Shown in pieces: positions 11,526-26,067 of a stretch of DNA of 64,000 bases. This DNA comes from Capitella teleta (Eukaryota > Annelida > Polychaeta > Capitellidae): contig KB302535.1 of the NCBI GenBank assembly GCA_000328365.1, forward strand, positions 98,352 to 162,351, in the 5' to 3' direction. The notes under the pieces are model-generated. The model saw nothing but the letters and a program-made list of their open reading frames with translations, made no database searches and was not told the origin of the DNA. Numbering within the stretch: the stretch's first letter is position 1; every line of letters starts with the position of its first letter. The translations under genes and the position numbers were made by a program.

Positions 11526-14500
11526 ATGGCCGAGGGAAAACCCACCAAGAATGTTGTCATTGCCATTGATGGAAGTGACATTGCTCAGCAAGCCCTTGAC
11601 TGTGAGATATATGGAATTTCAATTTTCAATTATGTTTTTTCCTCAATCATCGTGTTCGCAAATTTGAATTTCAAATTCACCGGCAGGTCCGGCGCTTCTG
11701 AATAGCTGTTCACTCTAAACTGCTCACAGCTTTCAGACGGTGCACCCTGTCAGCGAAACTAAACCTTTCCTAGCTGACATAATTATAGTTTATACAATAA
11801 TATAATATCGCTACGCCATGGGTATTCTGATCATGATTGAAGGGGGGCGGTGGGTTGTGTACACTTACAGTTGAATGCTACAGTGACTGGTGAGTGAGTA
11901 AAAGCGTTAAGGCTACGAAGTTAACAGTTTAAGGGCTAACAGAGTTATGGTAATTACGCGATTATGACTGGTCGTTGCCTTATCAGTTAGTTTGGCATTA
12001 TCTGATTATTGTCCAACTCCCCAAGTAACGGGGCGTCTTATATTTTTGCAAGAGGATCGATCATTGAATCACATGACCTGATAATACGTACAACTAATCT
12101 GTTACCAATACGGCATTGTTTGATGCATGTAGATAGAATTCTAGTTACAGTAGAACCTGTGGTATACGGACAGCTGAAAATCCAAGAGAAATTGTCCGCA
12201 TACCAGAGTTGTCAGCATAAACGCATGACACCAGATTATCCCTATGGTAACCCCCCAGGGGTCAATTCAGCTATGCAGAGCTCTGTCTTATGTGACAATA
12301 AAAGCAAAAGTCAAAAGAGCAGGTTTGCAAAGCGGTTGATGCTTGAAGAAACAATAAATGTGTGAAATTATCGTCATTGAGCTAATTAATATTCATTGGT
12401 TGAGCTTAAACGCAACTCATTTCTTTGAAGAATGTGTCACCTACAAGGTGACCACGTGATTAATCTGGAATGATTCATTGGCCAAGACAGCCAGTTGTCT
12501 TAGCTCACACGAAGAATGCCACGCCCATTTTAAACAATCGAAATCAACTTGAAGAAAACCCTAGGAATGTTGTGAGTGACATCCAGTTAAATATGAGATG
12601 AAAGGGATAACATAATCAAAGTAAAGAACAAATCTGAATGCATCGATACGGCACCATGCAGACGCCGCGATTAAAGCGTTCAGTTAATCACTTGAACTTC
12701 CCGTGACTGACGACGCGCGCTGCCGGGCTATACATTGAAACATTGATAATACTGTCCGCATATCGCCATAGAGGGCTCTCCGCATAAGACAGGTGTCCGC
12801 ATAACACAATGAGGTCCCTATCTTTTAACATTACGAGACGTATTGCCAAAGAATTTCGTCCGCATACCACAAATGTCCGCATAATCTGTCGTATACCACA
12901 GGTTCTACTGTACTTGAATCGCAAACAAAGTTTTAAAAATATCGCTCAGTTGAGGAATGCAATTAAACTGTTGGCTCACAATTAAGCAATTCATGAAGCA
13001 TAATCCCAGTTGGAACACAATTTCATTTTGAGCATCTCAGCATTCTGAGTTGAAGTTGTCCATTTCATGGCTGGGCTTGATCTGGTTTCACATTGCCTGA
13101 GGAAATTTCATGACACTTATGAGGTCATGATGACGCGATTGTCAGCTCAACGCTGATTGGATGTAGAATGCAAAAGGTGTTTGATGTTATATAAATGTTC
13201 GTTTATTCATTACCGGTAGGTCACTCAACCTGCAAATCATTGTGAACGTATGTAAGTGCTGGCATGGAAGGAGAGTGATCTGAATTTCTACTGTGACCAT
13301 TTGTGTGTGGGCATACGTCGTAATTAGATTATGTTGTCACGGTGTAAAAGACATCTGCGCTACTATGCAGCCTCATTATTGGTTGTATAGTGAATGATAA
13401 GGGACATGCAATTAGAAACAAACGAAGAAGCCTTCAGAAATAGTTAGATCAGAAGTAATGCTAGCATCTGTATACGGAATTTTATTCAGTATTACATGAT
13501 TAGGGATATCTTTGGAATATTTGCTTCAGCTACGAGCAAGTATAGTATGTGGTTATATTTGTATACTGTTGTAAGAGATGTACTAGGTATACATGTACCA
13601 CATAATATGTGCTAGTGCGTTGGGAAGCAATATGTTAAATTGAATTTTGAATTTCATTTTTTTTTTTTTTTTTTGGGGGGGGGGGCAACCAACCAGTAAA
13701 ACCCAGTACTTCATTGTTCAGTGCTATCTGTGGCAGAGTGAGTATTCCATGCTTGAATTCAATGCTAAATCAAGAGTCATTCAAGACCAAGTGTAAAGTC
13801 AACAGTTTGAACTTTGAATACGTGAATCTCATTTCATGCTCACGAATCTCAACTGAATTTCCATGTGACTGTGTTCGGATGAAGGCCCTGTGTCACATGC
13901 CGCAGCAACTCTCTAATTGGCAGCTCCTCTCTAATTGACACCCCCCTTCTCTCTGCTTTCAGTTTACCTGCAACATCTTCACCAGGACGGCAATCGGTTG
14001 ATCCTCATCCACGCTGCTGAGCTTCCCGCTCTTCCCACCAGTCGTGAGTCTTTCTATACTTTTGAAGACGACGGCAAGTGAAGCACTTAACATTTGGGGC
14101 TAATGGCTTTCCAACTCTCTCTTTCTCTCTCTGGGCTTAAATTGGAAAATTAAATGCTGGCTTGGTTACCTCGATAAGTGATCCGAAGTAATGGTACAAA
14201 ACATTTGTTAAATGCTTAAAACTTGCATTTTATTAAGTCATTTTTTGAGCTACCTTGAGTTTAGTTTTCTGTAATTTCATATATTTAAATATGAGTTTTG
14301 TCTTCACCCTCTTCACCGCTTAGCATTGAGTGCTGACCCTGGTTGCTTAGCAACCATTGATGCCACAGGTTGTATTAATTACGATAAAAAAAGTTTTGTA
14401 CAATTTGTCTGATGATGGCGTCCCATATACAAATCTATTATTTGCTTTGTGGTGATTTTATCAAACTCCTTATCATTTTTGATGATTTTTCTAGTGCCCC

Positions 14501-17500
14501 ATAGCTTCAGATTATGTAGATAAAAAGAACTCTGTAAGATTAAACTATTTTAGCAAATCCGAGTTGCAAAGTCCATGTCTCGCGTGTTTCCATTAAAAAT
14601 GCATGCTTCTCATCCTGGCTTCAACACCCAGTGATTGCTTTTCTGTTCCTCTCATTCGTTCAAATGGCACAGTTATGAGTAGCTCTGCCTGCTGAGGCTA
14701 TAAACGTGTTTTCTTGTATAACCTTGCGATCGCGATTTAACCAAGCCATCATTTATTATTAGGATTTCTATGATTTTAGAGGTCGTGACCTCTGTACTTT
14801 TGACCCCCTCGTGTCGGTTTCAGGGAAAGCTGTGAATACACCCCCCCTCCCGCTAGGCCAATGCTGTTCCCCCGCGTGTTTGCATAGAACTTGTTGATAT
14901 CAACTTTTATTTGGGTCATGTTCGTCTGGTGTCTTGGAATAGGTGTACTGAAGTGTAAACATGGCTGGTGTATTTCTCCGATATTCGTGGCGTGTACATA
15001 CGCTTTTGAGGCCATCCACCTTTGGATGAACACGGATCGATACAACCATTTGAGCATTCGCTCTCGTGACCGTACAGCGTTGTTTACATCACTGAAGGTC
15101 ATTCGGGGTCACCATGCGCGTGCCAACTGCCACGTAACCACGGGGTCATCTAGTACATAACTGTATAATGTACATTATAAGCAGAAGCATGATGCAATTA
15201 CTTACGACTACACTGTTTGAGAGCCTGCATAATTTCATATTGTGTTTTATTGATCCATTTTGAACATGAATGCATGTTTTAGCCAGCATCTGTGCCATGG
15301 TTAACATGAAAGCGATTGACGTAGGCCTTCGTGAATGTGAATCCTATTGATTGGGTTCCCTGTTAATATATATTATGTGCATATTACTCAAAAGGTGTTG
15401 GTGATTAATTATCTATACAATTGATTGCTATAATTAGTAAATGACCTGGGCCATGGAAATAAATTAAATTATTCATGCTGGAACAGAATTCACTTTTTCA
15501 AATTTGAAATTCATGTTTACAAATTAAGTTTTAAGCTCTACCCAAATTAAATTTTATTTCTTCCTCCCCGACAGAGGCCATCTACATGAGCGGAGAGCTC
15601 TGGGAACAGATGTGTGAAAAGGAAAAGGAGAAGGTCAAACAGCTCGAGGAGAGCTATGCACAGAAGATGAAGGCAGCCCATGTAAGTGATTCTTTACCGC
15701 GCGTCGCATTTAAAACCAAAATTGAAAATTTATGCAAAATTCCGCCCAATATGTTGATATACCAGTAGCAATGGAGACCTCATCATTTGCTATTGGGTCC
15801 ACCACAGCTTATCTTATCTTAATTATTTTCTTTGAGTTTTATCAATTTATTCTTGGTATGTACTAGTGATATTACTGGCATAAGTGCTCATCTGAAGTAA
15901 TTATGGTGGTTACACTCCTATACATATTGATACACTAATATAATAAATTAATAATGTCAGATATGGCATAGCTGTCCTAGATATTCATGATATCAGGCTG
16001 AGCAATATTTTCAGCTAGCCTCAGTCTACAACCAGCCCTTCCCATATACTGGGTACATTTAGCAACATGTCATGGATTGTTTTGTGGAAGCTATTCCCAG
16101 AGCTATTTCTCCAAAGGAATTTGCAGTCATCCCCTTTTCCCGCGTGAATCTTCACTTGAGACAGATTGCCTCTTGTTCCGATGACCTTTAATTGTTCGTT
16201 GTACACTTTGAGATAATGCATCTTTTTATATCGATGTTATCTGTCTCCTAGAAGTCACGTTAGGCCAATTTATTCGGCATACCAAGGTTTATGCGGCATT
16301 AAGAGCTGTCACTGTAGTAGCACCTAATGGCTCTGTTATGAGGCAGAGTCGCTATTCTGCCAAATGGCTGCCTTACAAGTACACGCACCAATTTGTGAGA
16401 TGCAGATTCGCTGTCAGGGGGGAGGAGTTGATGCTTTCAATTGAGGTACAAAAGTCAGGCTATTCAAAGTGCGTGCGTAATGAATGCAATACTTAACAGC
16501 ATATTCAGGCGATCAATGTAGCACACGTAAGATGTCACAGCTGTGCTTGTCTCAACGATATTCTGATCAATAGTCTGCAAAAGCTTACTTTGATTGCATA
16601 TACTACAGTGTAGCCTTGTGTAAATAGTCATTCAGAGTACAATGTGACCTTGGGATGGGTTTCTGAACGCACTGTGGCCCTGCATACTAATTGATGTTTT
16701 CCATAGTGTGATTTTTTTATGATGGCATTTATGCAATTTTATATTTCGCGGCCTGTGGGTGCGCTATACAATATATACATGCATTGCACTAAAATTGTTA
16801 TCAAAGAGAATAAAAAAATGTTCAGCATCATGTGATTTGAGGACATTAACTGTGGCTTAATCACAGCTGATCAATACCTGCATAATGTGTTTATGAGGTG
16901 AATCTGCTGTCGGGATATCTGCCCATGAATTTTATTGTAAACTGATCAATATTAATTTTGTGCAAACCAAGATGTTAAAATCGGCATAATCACTTAAGGT
17001 TGTAATCTAATCTCAGTGTATCTTACGCTATGTGCCTGGTATAGTTATGTACTACAGTAAAATCTTTGTGTTGAAGTTCATGTGGCTAGCTCAAATACTC
17101 GGGGATACTTCGACGGACAGATCGAGGCCATTATGAGCAAATAATGCTCTGACGTTATGATGATTGACTAAGCATTATGAATAATGAACTGCAATGATAG
17201 GAATAACAAGCAATCTAGGTAAAAGGAAATATCAGAAGAATTTCAGTTTGAAAGTTAAAATTTTTTTAATTTACATACTGATAGGCATCAAAATCACAAA
17301 TATTCAGGACCAACATTAATTCACATGGAGTAATGTCATAAAGTGAAACAGGGCACACATCTAAGCCTTGGAACCCCTTCCTCTGCCCTCTTAGTCTGTC
17401 ATGCATTGCAGTTGCTTCGTCAACAATCTATTAACACCAACTCAAAGCCTCGTAACAAATATTAATTAAAGCTATTAGATAATATAACTCGCAATGGATC

Positions 17501-18525
17501 TGAGGCTGGAAAATACTGCAAATGCGTGCTGTCTTTTTGTCATTTATGCATCAAAGGTAATCAATCACAAGCACACCAGCAATGACTAAGTTGAGATCCA
17601 CGTTCCATTGATTTTAAGGGTCAGATAATTAAAACTGTGGTTGCGCATGACAATAGAGGAGAGATACTAGTGAAGGCTGCCAACTGCTTTGTGGGGGCGG
17701 GGATGTTGTGATGCTTTGTAAACAATTGACTCTCACTTTCTTTGAAGCTACCTAACTAAATAATTTGCTCATTGAAGTTCTTGACTTCGAGCTACAGATT
17801 GACAATGTCCTCGGGGACACAGAAAACACTTAGACACAGGGATAAATTCGAGTATCGGGCGTTCGAGGGATAGATGCGTATGCTAATAGTTAAGTATAGG
17901 AGAATTGTCAGGACTTTGAAAATACATTGATACAGGGACATTTGAAGGAAGGACGTTAGACTCATCGAAGTTTCACTGTATATGCATGGCATATTCCAGG
18001 ATTTGATCTAATTTCACCAACACTGCCTTGTCATGTATCTTTTGACTGCAGTTGAGGGTTTGGAACTAAGCAGAAGAGAAGAAGAAAAAAAAAGACTAAT
18101 AAAAATATTCAGAGCATGATGTATATATTTTTCCTTTCATTCTGTCAACAACAAAACTTGAGTTAATGTGAGAAGTTGATTGATTGAACTCCGAGGGTGT
18201 TTTAACATTCATTTGCTCCTTTATTTTATTGAACGCATAAACCAGTCTCAATTCATTAGTGAATTATCATCTGAACTTATGCTCTCATTTAGGAATAAAA
18301 TAATGTTTGTTTTTGTCTTGTCTTCCGCAGGTGTCTGGCACAATCAAAGCAGTGTTCAGCGGTCGTCCTGGTGAGATCATCTGCGAAACAGCCAATGAGG
18401 AGAAGGCTATCATGATCGTCATGGGAACCAGAGGCATGGGAACGCTGCGCCGTACCATCCTTGGGTCCGTCAGTGACTACGTGGTACATCACGCTCACTG
18501 CCCTGTGGTGGTGTGCAGGCATTAA
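11526..18525 (+). CDS. Universal stress protein (UspA-like), 4 exons
   Basis: Exons 11526-11601, 13963-14043, 15575-15681 and 18331-18525 join in frame to a 152-residue protein starting MAEGKPTKNVVIAIDGSDIA. The family signature GTRGMGTLRRTILGS fits the ATP-binding G-2x-G-9x-G-S pattern near the C-terminus, followed by VSDYVVHHAHCPVVVCRH. Length and fold order (VAIDGS strand 1, ILIHAAELP strand 2, VMGTRG loop) match single-domain USPs. These bind ATP and are linked to stress tolerance; they occur in many invertebrates but not in vertebrates. The start is the first ATG in the exon. The three introns are about 2.4, 1.5 and 2.6 kb, far larger than in the neighbours, and two hold MITEs. AATAAA lies at 18911-18916. 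Confidence 0.93.
12148..12910. mobile_element. Pogo/Tigger-like MITE, family A copy 1, 763 bp (in USP intron 1)
   Basis: Ends CAGTAGAACCTGTGGTATAC (left) and the same sequence read inward on the right, each flanked by TA (12146-12147, 12911-12912). Subterminal repeats of the motif TCCGCATA occur near both ends. No transposase is seen. The same family recurs at 26068-26878. Confidence 0.9.
13660..13686. repeat. Poly-T/poly-G homopolymer junction
   Basis: A run of T followed directly by a run of G inside USP intron 1. Its length is likely to be error-prone in the assembly. Confidence 0.85.
17055..17978. mobile_element. Pogo-like MITE, family B copy 1 (in USP intron 3)
   Basis: Left end CAGTAAAATCTTTGTGTTGA and right end, inward, CAGTGAAACTTCGATGAGTC, each beside TA (17053-17054, 17979-17980). 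The right half, about 17510-17978, is closely related to 52080-52649. No transposase frame is present. Confidence 0.75.
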
Positions 18526-18910
18526 TTCATCCTTCATTCTTATGCATTACAAAGGTCCATTGGTCCAAGTCAACTATTCACTGGGGATCGGGTTATTTTT
18601 CTATTTGTATTCCGTACAATTCTGGTTTCTCGCATATCGGGTTTACTCGAAAGTATTATTAATGCTTTGGTAAGGTGCCATAGTTATCATGATTTTCGGT
18701 TGACATGCCATTTAAGTGTTTTAATTCAGGCACTCTAAATTCCATGCACTGTGCCATCTGTTCTTCACATGATTTATTTCCCCCGCTTTTTGAATTTTTT
18801 TTAAGTCAGGATTTCTACGCAAGTAAGATGCTATGTTCATTTTTCAGTGGTTCCTAAGTAATGTGTAAATGTATTATGTATTCTTGTGTATGTTTATCAA
18901 GATAAATTGA

Positions 18911-18916
18911 AATAAA
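18911..18916 (+). promoter_or_regulatory. Polyadenylation signal of the USP gene
   Basis: AATAAA about 390 bp after the USP stop. It is the clearest signal downstream of the gene on this strand. Confidence 0.5.
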
Positions 18917-19324
18917 TATGGACTTATAGGGAATGTTGCTTCTTGATGTTTTCTCTCCCCGGGTGAAAAATTATCTGCTGAATATTGTAGGACATCCTCA
19001 AATTTCATGGAAAATGTAGTCTCGTACATTGTACTGCACTTTTACAATGCAAAATTTTGAGAACAGACATTTATTTTGGTGACTGAATAGAGCACTTTCC
19101 TTATGCTCCTAAACATGGCAGAATACTTTTATTTCAAGGGCAATATATTAATCCTACTGAATCATGATGCAATAAAATTATATTGCCCCACATCTTCTAA
19201 ATGCTATTTTAATATTATGAGCCATCTCTTTTGTAACTCTTAATCAAAACTAAAGTTTGGATTGACATCTATTGGAGAGGAATACCAAGAAATTGGTTGC
19301 TCGATCCTAGAAGCTACCAATCTT

Positions 19325-19444
19325 AATAATCAAAGAAAAACTGAAAATTGGTACCAAATTTGAACCTGACAAATTTATTGAAATTCACAATAAATTAATA
19401 AAAAACCTTTGTGCTAACAAAACAAATCACAGCATTGAAGAGAG
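19325..19444. repeat. Direct repeat block, left copy, abutting an N gap
   Basis: About 120 bp nearly identical to 19761-19882 (ATAATCAAAGAAAAACTGAA through CAGCATTGAAGAGAG). It ends exactly where the N run begins. It duplicates the 3' flank of YIPF4, including its minus-strand AATAAA. Confidence 0.9.
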
Positions 19445-19494
19445 NNNNNNNNNNNNNNNNNNNNNNNNNNNNNNNNNNNNNNNNNNNNNNNNNN
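19445..19494. other. Assembly gap (50 N)
   Basis: A run of exactly 50 N flanked by a duplicated block, so true size and order here are unreliable. Confidence 1.
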
Positions 19495-19760
19495 ATGGCG
19501 AAGATGCTCTGCTCTGATTGGCTGAAATCGATAGCTTCACGAGGGGAACGGGACCAATCATGGCAAGCCATCAGCTGACGTTTGCCTCCTATACTTCGCA
19601 ATGGAAGCCATTCTCCCATAGGCGCAATGCTAACCCCGATATTCGGAATGCATTATTTCCTTACGCTTGCATCCAGGCAGGGTGTTCTTGGCACGGAATG
19701 CTATCAATTGGTGCTATGAGTCAATAGAACATCACTTAAAATTTAGTTCCCCATCCCTTT

Positions 19761-19882
19761 AATAATCAAAGAAAAACTGAAAATTGGTACCAAATTTGAA
19801 CCTGACAAATTTATTGAAATTCACAATAAATTAATAAAAAAACCTTTGTGCCAACAAAACAAAATCACAGCATTGAAGAGAG
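19761..19882. repeat. Direct repeat block, right copy
   Basis: Near-identical partner of 19325-19444, with a few small differences such as one extra A in an A run. It lies in the likely 3' UTR of YIPF4; a minus-strand AATAAA is at 19810-19815. Confidence 0.9.
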
Positions 19883-19986
19883 ATTCGCCCAAGAACTTAA
19901 AATACTCTGTACAATCAATGTACCCCAATTCTCAAGAACTAACTATTCTCCCAAATTGTTCGGAATGGATGATGAAGAAACCGGAA

Positions 19987-21545
<1,559 letters not shown>

Positions 21546-21572
21546 TTTGGATAGTAATCGAACACTAAACAC

Positions 21573-23072
21573 TGTGTGTTTCGTTTTTAGGAATGATAAA
21601 GTTAAATTCCGTAAATCGTGAAGAAAAATATGTATTTCGGATCTTCAACCGTTTAATTACTTATAAACCATTTCTTGTGATATAAACATTGATTCGTTTG
21701 CATGATATGTAACAGTTTAATTCAGTTTGATATAAAACCGAAACAGACAGAAAAGTTCGATCTAAATTCTGACACGCGATAAAGTAAAACTTGATAGAAT
21801 TTCTGGTCCACCCTCTTTGATTATTCCCGCCAGTCGCATAATAATACGGACGTCGAGACACTCGCTGATTTGTTTTCAGTTGATTAAGCTTGAAATCAAA
21901 CAATGGCAAACGTGGGTAAGTAATAAACAATTCTCTTCGAAGGGTATATATAATTTTCAGACTCCCACGCATGTATTATATCACAGAATTATTATCAAAC
22001 TTTCAAACACACAACTGCATGATGGCCGAAACAATGTAATTGCTTTGTAAGTGACCTCTGTGCTGACCTACATGGATCTCAGGAGCAATACAAACTTAAC
22101 ATTCGTCCAATGTAATATAAGTATAATTTAATGAACAAAATATAAAATGTATGCCGATTCGTTTAAAAAAAAAAAAACTTTTTTTTTTTTTTTTGCATCT
22201 TCAACAACCATTATTTTATAGAAATAGAATCCATATACAGGGGATAAAAAGTGAACAACTGTTCTCTTTGATTTAATCTTTGGTTGATTTTCAGGGCAGG
22301 AAAGCCTATCGATTAATGTTTTAGAGGCATTAGAATATCGTTTGATACTCATTTGTATCGGCCAGTACTAGTATGTGCATACTAGAATTCCAGGAAAAGT
22401 CAAGTTGAAGTTCAGTCAACGTTCAACTTTTAGATCAGCTGATGAGCGCGAAGCACGAACGTAAACACTGGAAACATTACCATTTTGAGTTTTCATGGCA
22501 ATAATTCATATAATCAAACAGTTCAATGATCTGATTCGAAGACAAAACTGCCCCCCTTTCCTTCTGCTGAATTTAAGTCCCATACATGTATGTTCTCAGT
22601 TCTTGTTATCTTCTCATTATGAAGGAATGAATCATTCATTGATTGAGTGGCTTACTTAGTAATAGCACAGATTCTCGGGCGAGGTCTGGAGACCCATTGG
22701 GCTCGCTGTAGTATGTCAGCTAACGTAGTAACTATTTTATTATTATAGCTTTGTGCAAAAAAAAAAATCAAATTCATTAGATCTCGATGAAAATCATACC
22801 AATGGAAAGCCTGTGATCTAAATAAGATAAATCTGAAAGAATTGCGATCTTATCTATAATATTAAAAAAGTTACAGCAATTAACAGCAAGTGGCGAAAAC
22901 TTTGCAAATTCTTGTATAATCATTATTATTATAATTATAATGTATTTCTTGGTGACCTTTTGCGTTCAAGCGTTGGGCGTGAAAATACGGTGATCACCGT
23001 CTTTGGCGGTGAATGTGTTAAGAACCAAAGTCCTCTCATACACTGATTCAATTCAATATTTTTATTTTTCAG
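21573..23072. other. Divergent intergenic region between YIPF4 and EXO1
   Basis: Should hold both promoters. It contains an A-run/T-run near 22165-22195 and a repeat at about 22960-23021 ending GGCGGTGAATGTGTTAAG, which is related to the hairpin repeats at 41.5 kb and to 43.9 kb. No gene was found. Confidence 0.5.
22955..23021. repeat. TTAA-ended piggyBac-like terminal fragment
   Basis: Read on the minus strand it starts TTAACACATTCACCGCCAAA and contains the palindrome ACGGTGATCACCGT. The TTAA-CACATTCAC start resembles piggyBac-type element ends. The other end was not identified, so this is a fragment. Confidence 0.4.
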
Positions 23073-23079
23073 CTGAACG

Positions 23080-25905
23080 ATGGGGATCCAGGGGCTGCTT
23101 CCCTTTCTGAAGAACATCCTGACTCCCAGTCACATTCGCAATTACCGTGGATGCACTGTGGCCATCGATGCTTACTGCTGGCTGCACAAAGGAGCCTTCG
23201 CTTGTGCTGAAAAACTGGCAGCTGGCGAGAAAACTGATATGTGAGTATAATGTGTGGTATTTTAATTCTGAATAAATATTAATTCAATCTTAAGGTATGT
23301 GTACTACTGTATGAAGTACATCAACATGCTCTTATCCTATGATATCAAACCAATTCTTGTACTCGACGGTTGTCATCTTCCTTCGAAGAAAAATGTTGAG
23401 AAGAAGCGACGAGAGTAAGTGAGAGTTACTTTGAAGACAATTTTCAGTCTTTTTATCAACTCTCAGGCGTCGTGAGCTGAATCGGAAGAAAGCGGCTCAG
23501 TTGCTTCGCGACGGAAAACGCAAGGAAGCGAGGGACGCTCTTGTGCAGTGCATTGATATCACCCCTCAGATGGCTCTGGAATTAATGAACGTAAGTTGAA
23601 GGATTTAAACTGGAAATCCACTTTTAATTTCAATTTTATCTTTTTCTTCCTCGGAACAGGCATGCAGGGATAAAGGCGTTGATTGCATCACAGCTCCTTA
23701 TGAAGCAGACGCTCAATTAGCGTATCTCAGTCAAACGGGTATCGCACAAGTCATCATTACAGAGGACTCAGATCTTATCCTATTTGGCTGTCACACCGTG
23801 AGTGGAAACTCAAATGCTTTCAGGGATTTTTGATTTTGTGAATTTTCATTACAGATTATGTTTAAGATGGACACATCAGGTGCAGGAATGCTGATCCAGA
23901 ATAAAGATCTGAACAAAGCCATGAAGCTGCAAGACGCTCACTACACGTTTGATAAATTCCGCTACATGTGTATGCTCTCCGGATGCGATTATCATGCCAA
24001 TCTACCTGGCATCGGTTTATCAAAAGCGTGTAAAGCTATGAAATTGACACGCCAAATTGATGTCAGATTGGTAAGTGTTAAATCGTCATTCAGAAATATT
24101 AACATAATTTTTGTTCACAGATTTTGAAGAAGATACCCATGCTGCTGAATATTCGTAATTTAACCGTGTCAGCAGAGTATATCGAGGGATTCATTCGTGC
24201 GGACAACACCTTCCTCTATCAGTTGGTCTTTGATCCTCTTTCGAGGAAACTCACTCCTCTCAATCCCTACCCTCCTGGCGTCAAAGCTGAAGATATGCAT
24301 TACGCTGGACCGTATCCTTTGTGGTGCTAATTTTGTTTTCAAATTTTTATTCCGAGAATGTTTCCTAAATTTCCTTGATTTGTTGACAAAGTCCAATGTC
24401 CCCGGATCACGCATTTCAGTTAGCTTTGGGTAACATGGATATACAGGGCAATCGGATCGCTAACTTTGACCCAGCGGTTCACAAGGTGAGCAATTTGTTT
24501 ATTTGAATTGCTCATGATTTCAAATTCATTTTATAATTATTTTAGCCTAGAAGTCAGAGTTGGATAAATGACACTGAGAAGACTCCCTATTTATTGAGCA
24601 TCTGGGATCCAAATTATAAACCACGTGGTCAAGTTCCGGAAGGGGAGGAGCCGACTCGTCCGTCCACAAAAGGAAAAGAGGTTTTGCTGCAAGCGATGGG
24701 AATCTCAAAACCGAAAGCGAATGAGCAGAGGAGGAAAAGTGAGCCTCCACTGAAACCCATCAAGAAAGGTTGGTTTCGTTGATGTGTTCATATTTCGTCA
24801 GTGTTTAATTATATTTATTTTATAGTTGTGATGTCTCCACCCAAAGAGATAGATGTTGACGAAATATCGCCTACAGATTTACTCATGTTGTGTGAAGGAG
24901 ATGATTCTCCGCCACCAGAAAAGAAACCAAGATTATCGCATTCTCCTGTTGCTGCCGATAGCAGAGTAGTGCAAAAGCCACAACGAAAGAATATATTTGC
25001 CTCTAGTAAAGTGCGCCAGCGTTTCTCCTTGGACGGAGGTACACAACCGGCAACTGAAGTCACGAGCAGGCATGCAAATATTCAATGTTACGATTTATCT
25101 ATATCGTTGTTTCATATCGGACAGATTTTTCTCTCCGGCGCCAAAACCACTTGCGAAAACCAATTTTTACTCAGCGCTCAAGATTGAGGTGGAAGAGGAC
25201 GTTGAACCCAAACAGGGGTCACCATCATCCTCTCAGGAATCCTCATTCCACAGATGCGGTTTCTCATCTAAACTCAGCCAATTTCGAAGGAACTCGGATG
25301 TGAAAAGCAGCCCCGCTACAAAAAATCCTTTCAAGAAAGTGACCACAACCGCCGTAATCTGTGATAAGAATGAGTCATATTCAGAGTCATCGCAATCTAA
25401 TTCACAAGAATCTCAGCGTAGTTTCCAACTGTACAGTATGGATATGGACTGCTGGCAGTCTCAAAAGTCGGTCGAAAGTTGTGACTCGTCAATTTTGCCG
25501 TCACTTCCTCACATCGAAGATACTCCTGTGATATCAAATATTTCATCTGACACATCTGAGAGTAGCCAGAAGACTCCTAGCCAATCAAATTTCAGTATAC
25601 GATCATCTACTCCTGTACTCAAATCAGGTTAGGAAGAACTAATATTGTATTCCTCTCTTTCTAAAAATACATTATAATATATTCTTCGCAGGTTGTAAAT
25701 CAGTCGGTTTATCAAAAGCGAGAAGCAAAGCAAAAAGCAAAACCGTTTCTGAGAATCAAACCAGCATCCGCAGTTTTTTCGAAGACAAATTTTCGTACAA
25801 AAAGTGAGTGATTATATTTTTGCCATAATATAAAATTTTGCTTTTTTTTTCTCCAGACCTGAGAAGAGCAAACCACTGTCACCTTCAAAAAACAATGTCA
25901 GCTGA
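23080..25905 (+). CDS. EXO1: Exonuclease 1 (XPG/FEN1 superfamily), 12 exons
   Basis: Exons 23080-23240, 23295-23414, 23467-23590, 23660-23797, 23855-24070, 24121-24311, 24392-24485, 24546-24768, 24826-25069, 25125-25627, 25692-25803 and 25857-25905 give 724 residues in one frame. The start [13 protein letters not shown] is the classic EXO1 N-terminus. Metal-binding blocks are present: [50 protein letters not shown] and [20 protein letters not shown]1 is the 5'-3' exonuclease of mismatch repair and DNA-end resection. The C-terminal half is long, serine-rich and disordered, and near its end carries QTSIRSFF, a canonical PCNA-binding PIP-box pattern. Intron 9 (25070-25124) appears to use a GC donor. 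AATAAA is at 26013-26018. It converges with MED6. Confidence 0.96.
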
Positions 25906-26012
25906 TTTTGTTATAGGAACAAAGATTTTATTCCTGTCTTACATTTTATTGATTTTGGTTTTAAATTCCACTGTGATGTCATTACATTGACCTTGTTAGA
26001 GGTATATTTTTC

Positions 26013-26018
26013 AATAAA
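26013..26018 (+). promoter_or_regulatory. Polyadenylation signal of EXO1
   Basis: AATAAA 108 bp after the EXO1 stop, followed by a T/G-rich stretch ending in the MITE at 26068. Confidence 0.7.
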
Positions 26019-26067
26019 AGTGTTTATTTTCACCTTTTGTTCTTGTTTACTCTTTCTGACCAGTATA

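Noticed and set aside
14776-15160. Overlapping ORFs on both strands in USP intron 2
   Set aside because: No family resemblance and no splice context; probably chance or an old repeat.
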